NCBI RefSeq assembly: GCF_003751505.1
Contig: NZ_RJVB01000002.1
Span: forward strand, 310,001-374,000
Length of the DNA stretch: 64,000 nucleotides
Direction of reading: 5' to 3'
DNA from: Erwinia sp. JUb26
GTDB taxonomy: Bacteria; Pseudomonadota; Gammaproteobacteria; Enterobacterales; Enterobacteriaceae
Shown here: piece by piece, positions 17,203 through 25,982 of the stretch
How the letters are laid out: every line of letters begins with the position of its first letter
How positions within the stretch are numbered: position 1 is the stretch's first letter
Notes under the pieces: generated by a model
What the model was told of the DNA's origin: nothing
What the model saw: only the letters and a program-made list of their open reading frames with translations
The model's database searches: none
Position numbers and translations under genes: made by a program

Positions 17203-18057
17203 TCAGGCCGGGCAGATACGGTCAAGAAACAGCGCGGCGGAGAGCAGGTCTGCCGCGCCGCCCGGCGAGGCGTTCAGTGCCAGCATCTCCGCATCCAGCC
17301 GCGCCAGCGCACGCTGCCCCGCAGGCTGACTGACGCCGCCCGCTGCCAGCACCGCCCGTGCGCCCTGCTGCATCGCCTCAAGCCCGGCCATACCCGCCCG
17401 CGACAGCACGCAGGTATCGCTGAGTGAGGTCATCATCACCATCAGCGTATCCAGCCGGGCTTCGTTTTCGCTGGCCCCCTGCTGGCGGCTGCGTCGCAGC
17501 TGCGGCAGCGCCAGATTCACTACGTGCGGGAAGCCCTGCTGGGCCTCTTCACGCGCGCCCGGCAACCGGTAGCGTGAGCTGGCGCGCTGACCGTTGCTGA
17601 ACAGCTTTGGCGCCGTATCATCGGGCAGCATCGCCAGCGCAGCCGCGCCGTTAACCACCTGCTGCACGCTGCCTTCTCCGCCACGCATCGCGCTGGCGGC
17701 GATCAGCAGCCCCAGCGCCCAGATCGCCCCGCGATGGGTGTTAACGCCCGAGGTGGTCTGCATCATCTGCGCTTCGCCTTCGCGGCCAAGCCGACCGATC
17801 AGCTGACGCAGGGCAATGTCCGCCGGGCGCTGCCAGCACTGCAGGGCCAGCGCGTAGAAGGTCGGGGCCAGGCTGTGGGCCGAGCGCTCAAGGAGATCCA
17901 AAGTGAGGTCCTTGTGCGCTCCGCTTCCCCGGCGATCCACCAGGCCCGGCTTCGGCGTCAGGTTCGCCTCTTCCAGCAGGCAGTGGGTTGCCACCACGGC
18001 CAGATGTCGCGCGTGGCGCTCTGCTACGATAGCGGCGAGCTGCCGCTGCGGGCTCAT
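17203..18057 (-). CDS. mdcB: Triphosphoribosyl-dephospho-CoA synthase
   Basis: The 284-residue enzyme (CitG/MdcB family) makes the prosthetic-group precursor from ATP and dephospho-CoA. Conserved blocks are LLEEANLTPKPGLVDRRGSGAH, TTSGVNTHRGAIWALGLL and SDTCVLSRAGMAGLEAMQ. The start is ATG 18057, which shares one base with the mdcA stop (TAATG); the longer open frame is an extension into mdcA. Confidence 0.94.
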   Translation of the reverse strand: MSPQRQLAAIVAERHARHLAVVATHCLLEEANLTPKPGLVDRRGSGAHKDLTLDLLERSAHSLAPTFYALALQCWQRPADIALRQLIGRLGREGEAQMMQTTSGVNTHRGAIWALGLLIAASAMRGGEGSVQQVVNGAAALAMLPDDTAPKLFSNGQRASSRYRLPGAREEAQQGFPHVVNLALPQLRRSRQQGASENEARLDTLMVMMTSLSDTCVLSRAGMAGLEAMQQGARAVLAAGGVSQPAGQRALARLDAEMLALNASPGGAADLLSAALFLDRICPA

Positions 18058-19709
18058 TACCAGCTCCTGAACTTGGCCGGTGGCTGATACAGCCCGCCGG
18101 ACCATTCAACCAGATCCGCCACGCTGCCCGCCGCCAGCAGCGAACGGCTGGCATCGGTACGGCGAATGCCGAGATCTTCCGGGAAGACCACTTTGCCTTC
18201 ACGGCGCAGCTGGGCCACGCGTTTCGCATCCACGCCCAGACCAACGTCGGTGATACCGGCAACCGCCGCCACCATCGCGCGGCGCTCTTCCAGCGAACTC
18301 GCGCGGTAGAGGTAGGCAATCCCCTCTTCGGTCAGCACGTGGGTGACGTCATCGCCGTAGATCATCACCGGAGCCAGCGGCATCCCGGCGGTTTTCGCCA
18401 CGTCGATTGCTTCCAGTTTTTCCACGAAGGTCGGTTTAGCGCCCGCCTGGAAGGTTTCCACCATCTGCACCACCAGCTTGCGGCCGCGCGCCAGCGGGTC
18501 GGGTTCATTGATCATCGCCAGCCAGGCCGGCGTGGCGTGACGGCGGCCGTGCGGATCGTGGCCCATGTTCGGTGCGCCGCCGAAGCCGGACAGGCGACCG
18601 CGAGTCACGGTGGAGGAGTTCGCCTGGCCATCAATCTGCAGGGTCGAGCCGATAAACATATCCACCGCGTACTGCCCGGCCATCTGGCAGAAGGCGCGGT
18701 TGGAGCGCATTGAACCGTCATTGCCGGTAAAGAACACGTCCGGGCGGGCGGCAATATAATTTTCCATGCCCAGCTCGCCGCCGAAGCAGTGCACGCTGTT
18801 CACCCAGCCGCTTTCAATGGCCGGGATTAATGTCGGATGCGGGTTCAGCGCCCAGTGGCGGCAGATTTTGCCTTTCAGGCCAAGCTTTTCACCGTAGGTC
18901 GGCAGCAGCAGCTCGATGGCGGCGGTGTTAAAACCAATGCCGTGGTTCAGCGACTGCACCTGGTGTTCGGCGTAGATGCCTTTGATCGCCAGCATCGCCA
19001 TCAGCACGTGTTCCTGCTTAATCAGGCGCGGGTCGCGGGTAAACAGCGGTTCAATAAAGAAAGGCTTATCGGCCACCACCACGAAATCAATCCACGAGCC
19101 GGGGATATCCACGCGCGGCAGATCGCATTCGTCATCCACCAGTTCATTCACCTGGGCAATCACGATGCCGTTATGGAACGCGGCGGCTTCAACCAGCGCC
19201 GGGGTATCTTCGGTGCTGGCGCCGGTATAGAGGTTGCCTTTGCGGTCGGCTTTAAAGCCGGCGACCAGCGCCACATTCGGAGAGAGGTCGATAAACAGAC
19301 GGGCGTAAAGCTCGATGTAGGTATGAATGGCACCGATTTCCAGCAGGCCATCCTCCAGCAGCTGCGAAATGCGCAGGCTTTGGGTACCGGAGAAAGAGAA
19401 ATCCAGCTTGCGGGCAATGCCCTTTTCAAAGATATCAAGGTGCTCGCTGCGGCCGACGCTGGGCATAATCATGTGCAGGTCGTGCAGCGTTTGTGGGTTG
19501 ACCTGCGCCAGCGATCGGGAAAGAAAATCGGCCTGCTTCTGGTTATTGCCCTCCATCACCACCCGGTCGCCGGGGGAGATCAGTTTTTCTAGCATGGCGA
19601 CAATATCGTCGGTGGGCAGGACTTTATGGGAGAGACCGAGGCTGGCGATACGACGCTGTTTCTCGCGCCGACGCGTATCCCAGATCTGGGGTGACGGGGT
19701 AGATAACAT
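18057..19709 (-). CDS. mdcA: Malonate decarboxylase alpha subunit (acetyl-ACP:malonate ACP transferase)
   Basis: The 550-residue first gene of the operon encodes the transferase that exchanges the acetyl group on the carrier protein for malonyl, regenerating the substrate for MdcDE. Recognisable stretches are GDRVVMEGNNQKQADFLSRS near residue 50 and LQIDGQANSSTVTRGRLSG in the middle. An excellent ribosome site, AGGAGG (19716-19721 on the plus map), precedes the ATG. A 23-bp palindrome lies about 100 bp upstream. Confidence 0.95.
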   Translation of the reverse strand: MLSTPSPQIWDTRRREKQRRIASLGLSHKVLPTDDIVAMLEKLISPGDRVVMEGNNQKQADFLSRSLAQVNPQTLHDLHMIMPSVGRSEHLDIFEKGIARKLDFSFSGTQSLRISQLLEDGLLEIGAIHTYIELYARLFIDLSPNVALVAGFKADRKGNLYTGASTEDTPALVEAAAFHNGIVIAQVNELVDDECDLPRVDIPGSWIDFVVVADKPFFIEPLFTRDPRLIKQEHVLMAMLAIKGIYAEHQVQSLNHGIGFNTAAIELLLPTYGEKLGLKGKICRHWALNPHPTLIPAIESGWVNSVHCFGGELGMENYIAARPDVFFTGNDGSMRSNRAFCQMAGQYAVDMFIGSTLQIDGQANSSTVTRGRLSGFGGAPNMGHDPHGRRHATPAWLAMINEPDPLARGRKLVVQMVETFQAGAKPTFVEKLEAIDVAKTAGMPLAPVMIYGDDVTHVLTEEGIAYLYRASSLEERRAMVAAVAGITDVGLGVDAKRVAQLRREGKVVFPEDLGIRRTDASRSLLAAGSVADLVEWSGGLYQPPAKFRSW

Positions 19710-19805
19710 GGTTAACCTCCTGTAAGTGCATCCTCTGAAGATGCTTTCAGTATGGCAGCCAGTCTGGACCTGAAAGGGCGGAGCATCAATTACGCTTCGT
19801 GCCAG

Positions 19806-19828
19806 ATCGTTACTCTGAGAGTAACGAT
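19806..19828. promoter_or_regulatory. Perfect 23-bp palindrome upstream of mdcA, candidate operator
   Basis: The arms ATCGTTACTCT (19806-19816) and AGAGTAACGAT (19818-19828) are exact reverse complements around a single central base. The centre is about 108 bp before the mdcA ATG, a normal place for a LysR-type activator site. MdcR is the obvious candidate ligand; that is inference. Confidence 0.6.
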
Positions 19829-19906
19829 TAGAATAATCCGCCCGTTGTTCAGGGGATTAAGGCTAAGGCACGGAATGTATTCGTTTTATATCCAGCAGGC
19901 TGAATC

Positions 19907-19955
19907 AAAAATGCCACAAACGTGCGCTGTTTTCTTAACAGAAACGTTTGTGGCA
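19907..19955 (-). terminator. Rho-independent terminator after the OlsF-like gene
   Basis: Read on the minus strand, a 12-bp stem (TGCCACAAACGT/ACGTTTGTGGCA) with a nested CTGTT/AACAG stem is followed by TTTTTG. It starts 15 bp past the stop of the acyltransferase gene. Confidence 0.85.
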
Positions 19956-19969
19956 GGAGGGGGGCGGCG

Positions 19970-21697
19970 TCAGTCGGCTGTAGTTTCCTGCTCCGGCTGC
20001 TGGTGAATGGCGATATAGCGCTGGAAGCGGGTCTCTTTCAGCCGGGTGAGGTCAACCAGCACCAGACCGTCAATGCAGTGGTTAAAGTCGGGGTCGCTGC
20101 CGAAGTCGATAAACTGCACGCCGCCGCTTTCGCAGAGCTCGGAGTACTGTTTGTACAGCGGCGGAATGCCGGTGCCGAGATTCGCCAGCAGGCGTTTCAG
20201 GCGCTTGAGATCTTCGCTGTAGTTATCGCCGGTGAACTGGGCCAGCACGTCCGGCAGCGATGCCGGATACGGGCGGCGCGAGGTGGCCAGCGGCAGTAAT
20301 GGCGCAAAGTAGAGGCGATAGAAGGCCACCAGCAGATCGCGCGCCGCCAGCGGCAGCCCGCCGGAGATGGAAACCGGGCCAAACAGGTAGCGGTACTGCG
20401 GATACTTCGCCAGATAGGCACCGATGCCCATCCATAAATAGTCGAGGCCGCGTTTGCCCCAGTAGGCCGGCTGGATAAAGCTGCGGCCGAGTTCGATGCC
20501 CTGCATCAGCACCGGGTTCATCTGATGATCGTAGTGGAACAGGCTGTGGCTGTAGATGCCCTCCAGTCCCCTGCGTTCGAACTGCTCGGCGGTCGGGATA
20601 AAGCGGTAGGCCCCGACAATATCCAGCGCGTCTTCATCCCAGAGGATCAGGTGATAGTAGTCGTCGTCGTAGTCGTCGAGGTCGCGGCGGGTGCCGCTGC
20701 CCTCCCCCACCGCGCGGAAGGCAATTTCACGCAGCCGCCCCAGTTCGCGCAGGATCGGCACGTAGTCCTCGCCGTTGCGGCGATAGAGGTAAATGGTTTT
20801 GCCATCGGGCAGTTTGCCCAGCACTTCACAGCCCGCCAGCGCGCGCTTCAGCACCGCACGGTCTTCGCTGCGGGCGATGGCCGCTTCAGTCTGGAACAGC
20901 GCCGATTTACCCTGCGCCACGCGGTACAGGTGGCGGCGGAACCGGGCGGCCAGTTCTTTCGCCGGGGTGCGACCGTCGTGCCAGCTGGCGTAAGGGATGC
21001 GCGCGCCGATTTTCAGCTTCAGCCGCTCGCCGCGATTGCCGAACATCTCTTTCACCAGCAGCAGCATCGACAGCGGCTGGTAGATTTTGGAGGTCAGGTA
21101 GAACAACGCGCTGTTGCGGCCGCTGACGTGGATCGGCACGATCGGCGCACGGTAGCGCGCCGCCAGCCGCAGGAAGCCGTGACTCCATTTGCCGTCCTTA
21201 ACGCCCTTGCTGCCAAAGCGCGACACCTCGCCCGCCGGGAAGAAGATCAGCACGCCCTGGCTTTCCAGCTGGTCCTGCATCAGGCCCACCTGCTGGCGGC
21301 TGGTGCGATTGCCCATATTGTCCACCGGCACCATCAGGCTGCTCAGCGATTCCAGGCAGTTCAGCAGGCGATTGGTGACGATTTTCACATCGCGCCGCAC
21401 CTGCGACACCGCGTGCAGCAGCGCCAGACCGTCCAGCGTGCCGAGCGGATGGTTGGCAACGATCACTACCGGACCCTGGCTGGGGATCTGTTCCAGGTCA
21501 CGCTCGCTCAGTTCGCAGCTGACGTCGAGGTATTCCAGCACCTGTTCGACCATATCCAGCCCTTTCAGGTGTTTATAGCGCTGGTTGAATCGCTGGAATT
21601 CTTTTTCATGCAGCAGGCGGCGCAGGACGCTTTTCTGCCAGGAAGGGGTTTCACGCTGCGGACAGAGGTCTTCAAGTACGGTTTCAATAGTAAACAC
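19970..21697 (-). CDS. Two-domain acyltransferase, OlsF-like (ornithine lipid synthesis candidate)
   Basis: From GTG 21697 (GGGAGA 7 nt upstream) the protein has 575 residues; an ATG at 21754 has no ribosome site. The N-terminal half is a PlsC-type lysophospholipid acyltransferase with VIVANHPLGTLDG (H-x5-D spacing) and FFPAGEVSR. The C-terminal half (about 290-560) resembles OlsB/GNAT-like hemolysin-family acyltransferases (DIVGAYRFIPTAEQF, SFIQPAYWGKRGLDYLWMG). Such fusions are known as OlsF in Serratia, where one protein makes ornithine lipids. Whether this one does is inference. It lies downstream of the Anbu operon on the same strand, 137 bp away. Confidence 0.8.
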   Translation of the reverse strand: MFTIETVLEDLCPQRETPSWQKSVLRRLLHEKEFQRFNQRYKHLKGLDMVEQVLEYLDVSCELSERDLEQIPSQGPVVIVANHPLGTLDGLALLHAVSQVRRDVKIVTNRLLNCLESLSSLMVPVDNMGNRTSRQQVGLMQDQLESQGVLIFFPAGEVSRFGSKGVKDGKWSHGFLRLAARYRAPIVPIHVSGRNSALFYLTSKIYQPLSMLLLVKEMFGNRGERLKLKIGARIPYASWHDGRTPAKELAARFRRHLYRVAQGKSALFQTEAAIARSEDRAVLKRALAGCEVLGKLPDGKTIYLYRRNGEDYVPILRELGRLREIAFRAVGEGSGTRRDLDDYDDDYYHLILWDEDALDIVGAYRFIPTAEQFERRGLEGIYSHSLFHYDHQMNPVLMQGIELGRSFIQPAYWGKRGLDYLWMGIGAYLAKYPQYRYLFGPVSISGGLPLAARDLLVAFYRLYFAPLLPLATSRRPYPASLPDVLAQFTGDNYSEDLKRLKRLLANLGTGIPPLYKQYSELCESGGVQFIDFGSDPDFNHCIDGLVLVDLTRLKETRFQRYIAIHQQPEQETTAD

Positions 21698-21778
21698 AGG
21701 CTTATCTCCCGGGTGTTTTATCCGCACACTAACCACCGGGAATGACGCCAACATGGCAAAAAAATGACGAAAAGAAGA

Positions 21779-21808
21779 CAGCGCAACGCGGCCTGTTTAG
21801 CCGCGCTG
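21779..21808 (-). terminator. Possible terminator after the Anbu gene
   Basis: CAGCGC and CGCGGC arms pair with GCGCTG and GCCGCG around a 7-nt loop. On the minus strand the stem is followed by TCTTCTTTTCG and then a seven-T run, about 25 bp after the Anbu stop. Confidence 0.5.
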
Positions 21809-21833
21809 CAAGGGGTTCAAATCGGAGAGGAAA

Positions 21834-22544
21834 TTACTCTTCCAGCTGCAGCGACGGCAGTTGGGAGAAAACGCTTAACAGCCCGCTGCTCCACAGCTGG
21901 CGGATCTGCGAGAAGTAGGGATGCTTTTCGGTAATATGGTGCTGCTGGGCACAGCTGAAGCTATCCGCCGGGTAGGTCATTACGTCCAGCGGCAGCCCGA
22001 CCGAAATATTGCTCGCCAGAGTGGAGTCCATGGAGATTAACGCGCACTGCATCGCCTGATCCAGCGGCGTATCGTAGCGCAGCACGCGGTCAATAATCGG
22101 CTTGCCGTATTTGCTTTCGCCAATCTGGAAATACGGCGTATCGGTGCTGGCCTCAATAAAGTTGCCCTGCGGGTAGATCTGGAACAGCCGCGGTTCTTCA
22201 CCTTTGATCTGTCCGCCGAGCAGCAGCGTGCCGCCAAACTCTTCGCCGTCGCGCTTGATCACCGTCCTCAGCGTTTCCCCCACCAGCAGCGCCACGTCGT
22301 ACATATTGCTACAGCTCATCAGGTTCGGTTTTTTACCGTCTTCACAGCCCCGTCGCAGCAGGCTCAGGGCACTCTGCGTGGTGGCAAGGTTGCCGGCGCT
22401 TTGCAGCACCAGCGTCCGCTCATCATCCTGTTGGAATACATGGAGCTTACGGAAAGAAGAAATATGGTCCACGCCCGCATTGGTACGGGAGTCGGACACG
22501 AAAATCATCCCTGACGATAAGCGCATTGCCACACAATAGGTCAT
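21834..22544 (-). CDS. Anbu, ancestral proteasome beta-subunit-like Ntn hydrolase
   Basis: The 236-residue protein is a proteasome-type peptidase of the Anbu family (COG3484). It begins MTYCVAMRLSSGMIFVSDSR; after Met removal Thr2 would be the N-terminal nucleophile, and SDSRTNAGVDHISSFRK supplies the expected Asp and Lys. Anbu proteins form helical or ring-like HslV-related assemblies whose natural substrate is unresolved. Last gene of a four-gene operon with transglutaminase, alpha-E and ATP-grasp proteins, the conserved Anbu neighbourhood. The start is 18 bp after the transglutaminase stop. Confidence 0.92.
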   Translation of the reverse strand: MTYCVAMRLSSGMIFVSDSRTNAGVDHISSFRKLHVFQQDDERTLVLQSAGNLATTQSALSLLRRGCEDGKKPNLMSCSNMYDVALLVGETLRTVIKRDGEEFGGTLLLGGQIKGEEPRLFQIYPQGNFIEASTDTPYFQIGESKYGKPIIDRVLRYDTPLDQAMQCALISMDSTLASNISVGLPLDVMTYPADSFSCAQQHHITEKHPYFSQIRQLWSSGLLSVFSQLPSLQLEE

Positions 22545-22562
22545 AGTTTTCCCGATTAAAGA

Positions 22563-23363
22563 TTACTGCTGCAAATTCACCTGCTGCACCGCGGCGACCG
22601 CATGCATCTCCTCACTGCCGCCGCCGAGGCGCATACCGCGCACCGGGCAGGCATCCAGATAGTCCACGCCGACGGCCAGCTTCAGGTGCTGGCGGGTGCT
22701 GCGGGTGTTATTGGTGATATCAAAGCTGTGCCAGCTGCCGTCGATCCACGCTTCCACCCAGGCATGGGTCGCCACGTGCTCCACATTCTCAGTATACAGA
22801 TAGCCGCTGACGTAACGTGCGGGAATCTGCAAACTGCGACAGCAGGCAAGAAATACGTGGCTGTGATCCTGGCAAACGCCGCTGCCGGCGGCAAAAACCT
22901 TCGACGCGCAGTCGGTCACGCGGGTGCTGCCCGGCTGGTACGGCATTTTCAATAGCAGTTCGCCCATCAGGCGTTCCAGGCTTTGCAGCGGGGCTTCCGG
23001 ACGGTAGTAGCGGCGGGCGAAGTCGCGGATCGCCTCATCCGGCTGAGTCAGCGTGCTTAAACGCAAAAATACCAGCGGCGACAGTGCGTTAACCTGGTCG
23101 GCGGCAAACGCGCCACCGTCGATGATTTCCACCACGCCACGGGCCTCGATTGCAATCGCCTGATGCGGCGTATCCAGCGTCAGCACGTGCAGCACGTTGC
23201 CCCAGGCATCGGTGGTGCAAACCGCATCGCCCGGCAGCCGTAGCTCCCAGGAGATGATGCGCTGATGGATGGAATCCTGCGGCGTCAGGCGGAGGTACTG
23301 GGTGCTCTGCGTCACCGGGTCCTGATAGTTGAAACAGGTTTTATGTTCGATGGTCAGCTGCAT
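22563..23363 (-). CDS. Transglutaminase-like cysteine protease of the Anbu operon
   Basis: The 266-residue protein has an N-terminal bacterial transglutaminase-associated domain (LTIEHKTCFNYQDPVTQSTQ) and a catalytic core with Cys in GSGVCQDHSHVFLACCRSL, His in VATHAWVEAWIDG and Asp in WHSFDITNNTR. The triad is intact, so peptidase or transamidase activity is expected. The ATG shares a base with the alpha-E stop (TAATG), implying translational coupling. The substrate is unknown. Confidence 0.9.
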   Translation of the reverse strand: MQLTIEHKTCFNYQDPVTQSTQYLRLTPQDSIHQRIISWELRLPGDAVCTTDAWGNVLHVLTLDTPHQAIAIEARGVVEIIDGGAFAADQVNALSPLVFLRLSTLTQPDEAIRDFARRYYRPEAPLQSLERLMGELLLKMPYQPGSTRVTDCASKVFAAGSGVCQDHSHVFLACCRSLQIPARYVSGYLYTENVEHVATHAWVEAWIDGSWHSFDITNNTRSTRQHLKLAVGVDYLDACPVRGMRLGGGSEEMHAVAAVQQVNLQQ

Positions 23364-24292
23364 TATTTCGCCTCCAGATAGGTGTGATGAATGCTGTCGG
23401 ACAGGGTGGCCAGTTCGCCCAGAAACGCGCTGAGCCAGGCGTGCAGCCCGCGATCGAGTACCGATTCCCGGCTGCTGAAGCGCAGCTGCGCGTGCAGCAC
23501 GCTGATCAGATAGCGCGGACGATCCTCGCCGCTGCTGCCGATCTGTTCGAGCAGCCCGGCGATCTCTTCCACGCAGGATCGCAGCGATCGCGGACTTTCC
23601 TCGCGCAGGATCAGCATTTCGTTCACGCCCTCCGCCGCCAGCTGCTGTTTGTAGATGCTGTGATAGGCTTCGCGGGCCGAAACCGAGCGCAGCAGCGTAT
23701 CCAGCCGGTAGTATTCCCGCACCGTGTCGTCATCGGCATCCGAGAGGTACTGATACGCGTCCAGCAGGCGTGCGGTGCAGTCGGCGCGCTCCAGCAGCGT
23801 GCCGAGGCGGATAAAGTTCATCGCGTCGCCGCGCATCAGCGTGCCGAACATCGCACCGCGAAACAGGTGACAGCGCTCTTTTACCCAGTCAAAGAACGCA
23901 TCCGCCCCGCCGCTGCCGACGCCGCGACGCCGGATCTTGCGCAGTTCAATCCAGCTGGAGTTAATGCTTTCCCACACTTCCGAGGACAGGCTGCCGCGCA
24001 CCGCGTGGGCGTTATTCCACGCCGCCTGCCAGCAGTTATAAATGCTGGCCGGGTTGCGATCGTCGAGGGCAAAAAAGCTGAACAGCTGCGGCATCGCCAG
24101 CGCGTCGCTGACCGACCAGTACAGTTCACTGGTGTTGGTGAGGTTCAGCGGCACGCGCAGTTCGTTGTTGTGGCTGCCGCGCACCGGCATCAGCGACAGG
24201 CGGTTGGTGACGTCGAGAATCCGGGCAATGTTTTCCGCGCGCTCCAGATAGCGCGCCATCCAGTAGAGGCCAGTAGCCGTGCGACTCAGCAT
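23363..24292 (-). CDS. Alpha-E domain protein of the Anbu operon
   Basis: The 309-residue, largely alpha-helical protein is of the Alpha-E (PF04168) family, recognised by MLSRTATGLYWMARYLERAENIAR at the N-terminus. Many conserved Glu/Arg pairs follow, and the end reads HTYLEAK. The family accompanies circularly permuted ATP-grasp proteins and has no established biochemical role. It overlaps the ATP-grasp gene by 7 bp. Confidence 0.9.
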   Translation of the reverse strand: MLSRTATGLYWMARYLERAENIARILDVTNRLSLMPVRGSHNNELRVPLNLTNTSELYWSVSDALAMPQLFSFFALDDRNPASIYNCWQAAWNNAHAVRGSLSSEVWESINSSWIELRKIRRRGVGSGGADAFFDWVKERCHLFRGAMFGTLMRGDAMNFIRLGTLLERADCTARLLDAYQYLSDADDDTVREYYRLDTLLRSVSAREAYHSIYKQQLAAEGVNEMLILREESPRSLRSCVEEIAGLLEQIGSSGEDRPRYLISVLHAQLRFSSRESVLDRGLHAWLSAFLGELATLSDSIHHTYLEAK

Positions 24293-25722
24293 GCGTCATC
24301 CTCCAGAATCCAGGTATCCTTGGTGCCGCCGCCCTGCGAGGAGTTGACCACCAGCGAGCCTTCGGTCAGCGCCACGCGGGTCAGGCCGCCGGGCACCAGG
24401 CGGATCTCCGCGCCGCTGAGGGCAAACGGACGCAGATCGATATGGCGCGGCGCCAGCCCCTGTTCGACAAAGGTTGGGCAGGTGGACAGCGCCAGCGTGT
24501 TCTGGGCAATGTAGTTCTGCGGCCGCGCCTTCAGCAGCGCACGGAAATCCTCCAGCTGCTGGCGGCTGGCCACAGGGCCGATCAGCATGCCGTAGCCACC
24601 GGCACCGTGAACTTCTTTCACCACCAGCTTTTCCAGGTTCGCCAGCACCCAGGAGAGATCCTCCGGACGGCGGCACTGCCACGTCGGTACGTTGTTGAGG
24701 ATCGGATCCTCGTCCAGGTAGAAGCGCACCATATCCGGCACGTAGGGATAGATGGATTTGTCATCGGCGACGCCGGTGCCGATGGCGTTGGCCAGCACCA
24801 CGTTGCCGCTGCGATACACCGACAGCAGGCCGGGAACGCCGAGCATCGAATCCGGGTTAAAGGCTAAGGGATCGAGGAAGGCATCGTCGACGCGGCGGTA
24901 GATCACATCCACCTTGCACGGCCCGGCGGTGGTGCGCATCAGCACCGCGCCGTCTTTCACAAACAGGTCGGCGCTTTCCACCAGCTCCACGCCCATCTGC
25001 TGCGCGAGGAAGCTGTGCTCGAAGTAGGCGCTGTTGAAACGCCCCGGCGTCAGCACCACCACTACCGGATCGTTGACCGGTGAGCTTTCGCGCAGGGTTT
25101 GCAGCAGCAGCGACGGATAGCGCTCCACCGGCGCAATACGCTGATCGGCAAACAGTTCCGGATAGAGCCGCATCATCATTTTGCGGTTTTCCAGCATGTA
25201 GGACACCCCGGAAGGGGTACGCAGGTTATCCTCCAGCACGTAGTATTCGCCGTCGCCGTTGCGCACCATATCCACCCCGGTGATGTGCGCATAGATATTG
25301 CGGTGCAGATTGATCCCCTGCATGCAGGGTTGATACTGCTCGTTAACCAGCACCTGTTCAGGAGGGATAATGCCGGATTTCAGGATGTGCTGATCGTGGT
25401 AGATGTCGTGCAGGAAGGCATTCAACGCCTGGACGCGCTGGCGGATGCCTTTGTCGAGCATCGCCCATTCCGCAGCGGGTATAATGCGCGGTACGCTGTC
25501 GAACGGGATAAGCCGCTCCGCACCGCCGTCTTCGCCATAGACGTTAAAGGTGATCCCCACGCGGTGAAAGAGCAGTTCCGCTTCTTCACGCTTGCGCGCA
25601 ATCGCCTGCTGGTCAGCCTGCTGTAGCCACTGCCAGTATTCCCGATAGTGTTGACGATAGTGTCCATCGCTCAGCAACATTTCATCATAAAAGTGCGACG
25701 CTAATTCATAGCTTTGATTCAT
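24286..25722 (-). CDS. Circularly permuted type 2 ATP-grasp protein of the Anbu operon
   Basis: From ATG 25722 (AGGGA 5 nt upstream) the protein has 478 residues. Signatures are YVLEDNLRTPSGVSYMLENR, VVVLTPGRFNSAYFEHSFLA, CKVDVIYRRVDDAFLDP and VVKEVHGAGGYGMLIGP. These fit the CP_ATPgrasp family, predicted to form peptide or amide bonds with ATP. Bases up to 25944 are open in this frame but not family-like. It heads the operon and is transcribed away from the membrane regulator at 25983. Confidence 0.92.
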   Translation of the reverse strand: MNQSYELASHFYDEMLLSDGHYRQHYREYWQWLQQADQQAIARKREEAELLFHRVGITFNVYGEDGGAERLIPFDSVPRIIPAAEWAMLDKGIRQRVQALNAFLHDIYHDQHILKSGIIPPEQVLVNEQYQPCMQGINLHRNIYAHITGVDMVRNGDGEYYVLEDNLRTPSGVSYMLENRKMMMRLYPELFADQRIAPVERYPSLLLQTLRESSPVNDPVVVVLTPGRFNSAYFEHSFLAQQMGVELVESADLFVKDGAVLMRTTAGPCKVDVIYRRVDDAFLDPLAFNPDSMLGVPGLLSVYRSGNVVLANAIGTGVADDKSIYPYVPDMVRFYLDEDPILNNVPTWQCRRPEDLSWVLANLEKLVVKEVHGAGGYGMLIGPVASRQQLEDFRALLKARPQNYIAQNTLALSTCPTFVEQGLAPRHIDLRPFALSGAEIRLVPGGLTRVALTEGSLVVNSSQGGGTKDTWILEDDAC

Positions 25723-25982
25723 GATTTCCCTACCGCTGTCTGTGAACCCACGATCAAAGCTGCACAAAGCGTGCCAGTATCCCGGCGCAGGGAGCACCCC
25801 GCGAAGCGCATGACGGCAACGTAAGCGGCAAATCGACGATTTGTTAGCAAAATGCCTGAAAATGAAGCATGCACTTTCTTTCGCACCGGAACGGTGCACG
25901 ATCACAAAAAAGGAGGGTATGTTGCGCGAACTGGCTGCCACCACGCATAATAACAGGTGACAACCTCTGCCTGACGATACCT

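Noticed and set aside
20525-21745. Plus-strand 406-residue open frame
   Set aside because: Antisense shadow of the OlsF-like gene with biased composition (Gln/Ala/His) and no recognisable domain.
23384-24514. Plus-strand 376-residue open frame
   Set aside because: Antisense to the alpha-E and ATP-grasp genes, which have clear family signatures in the opposite direction.
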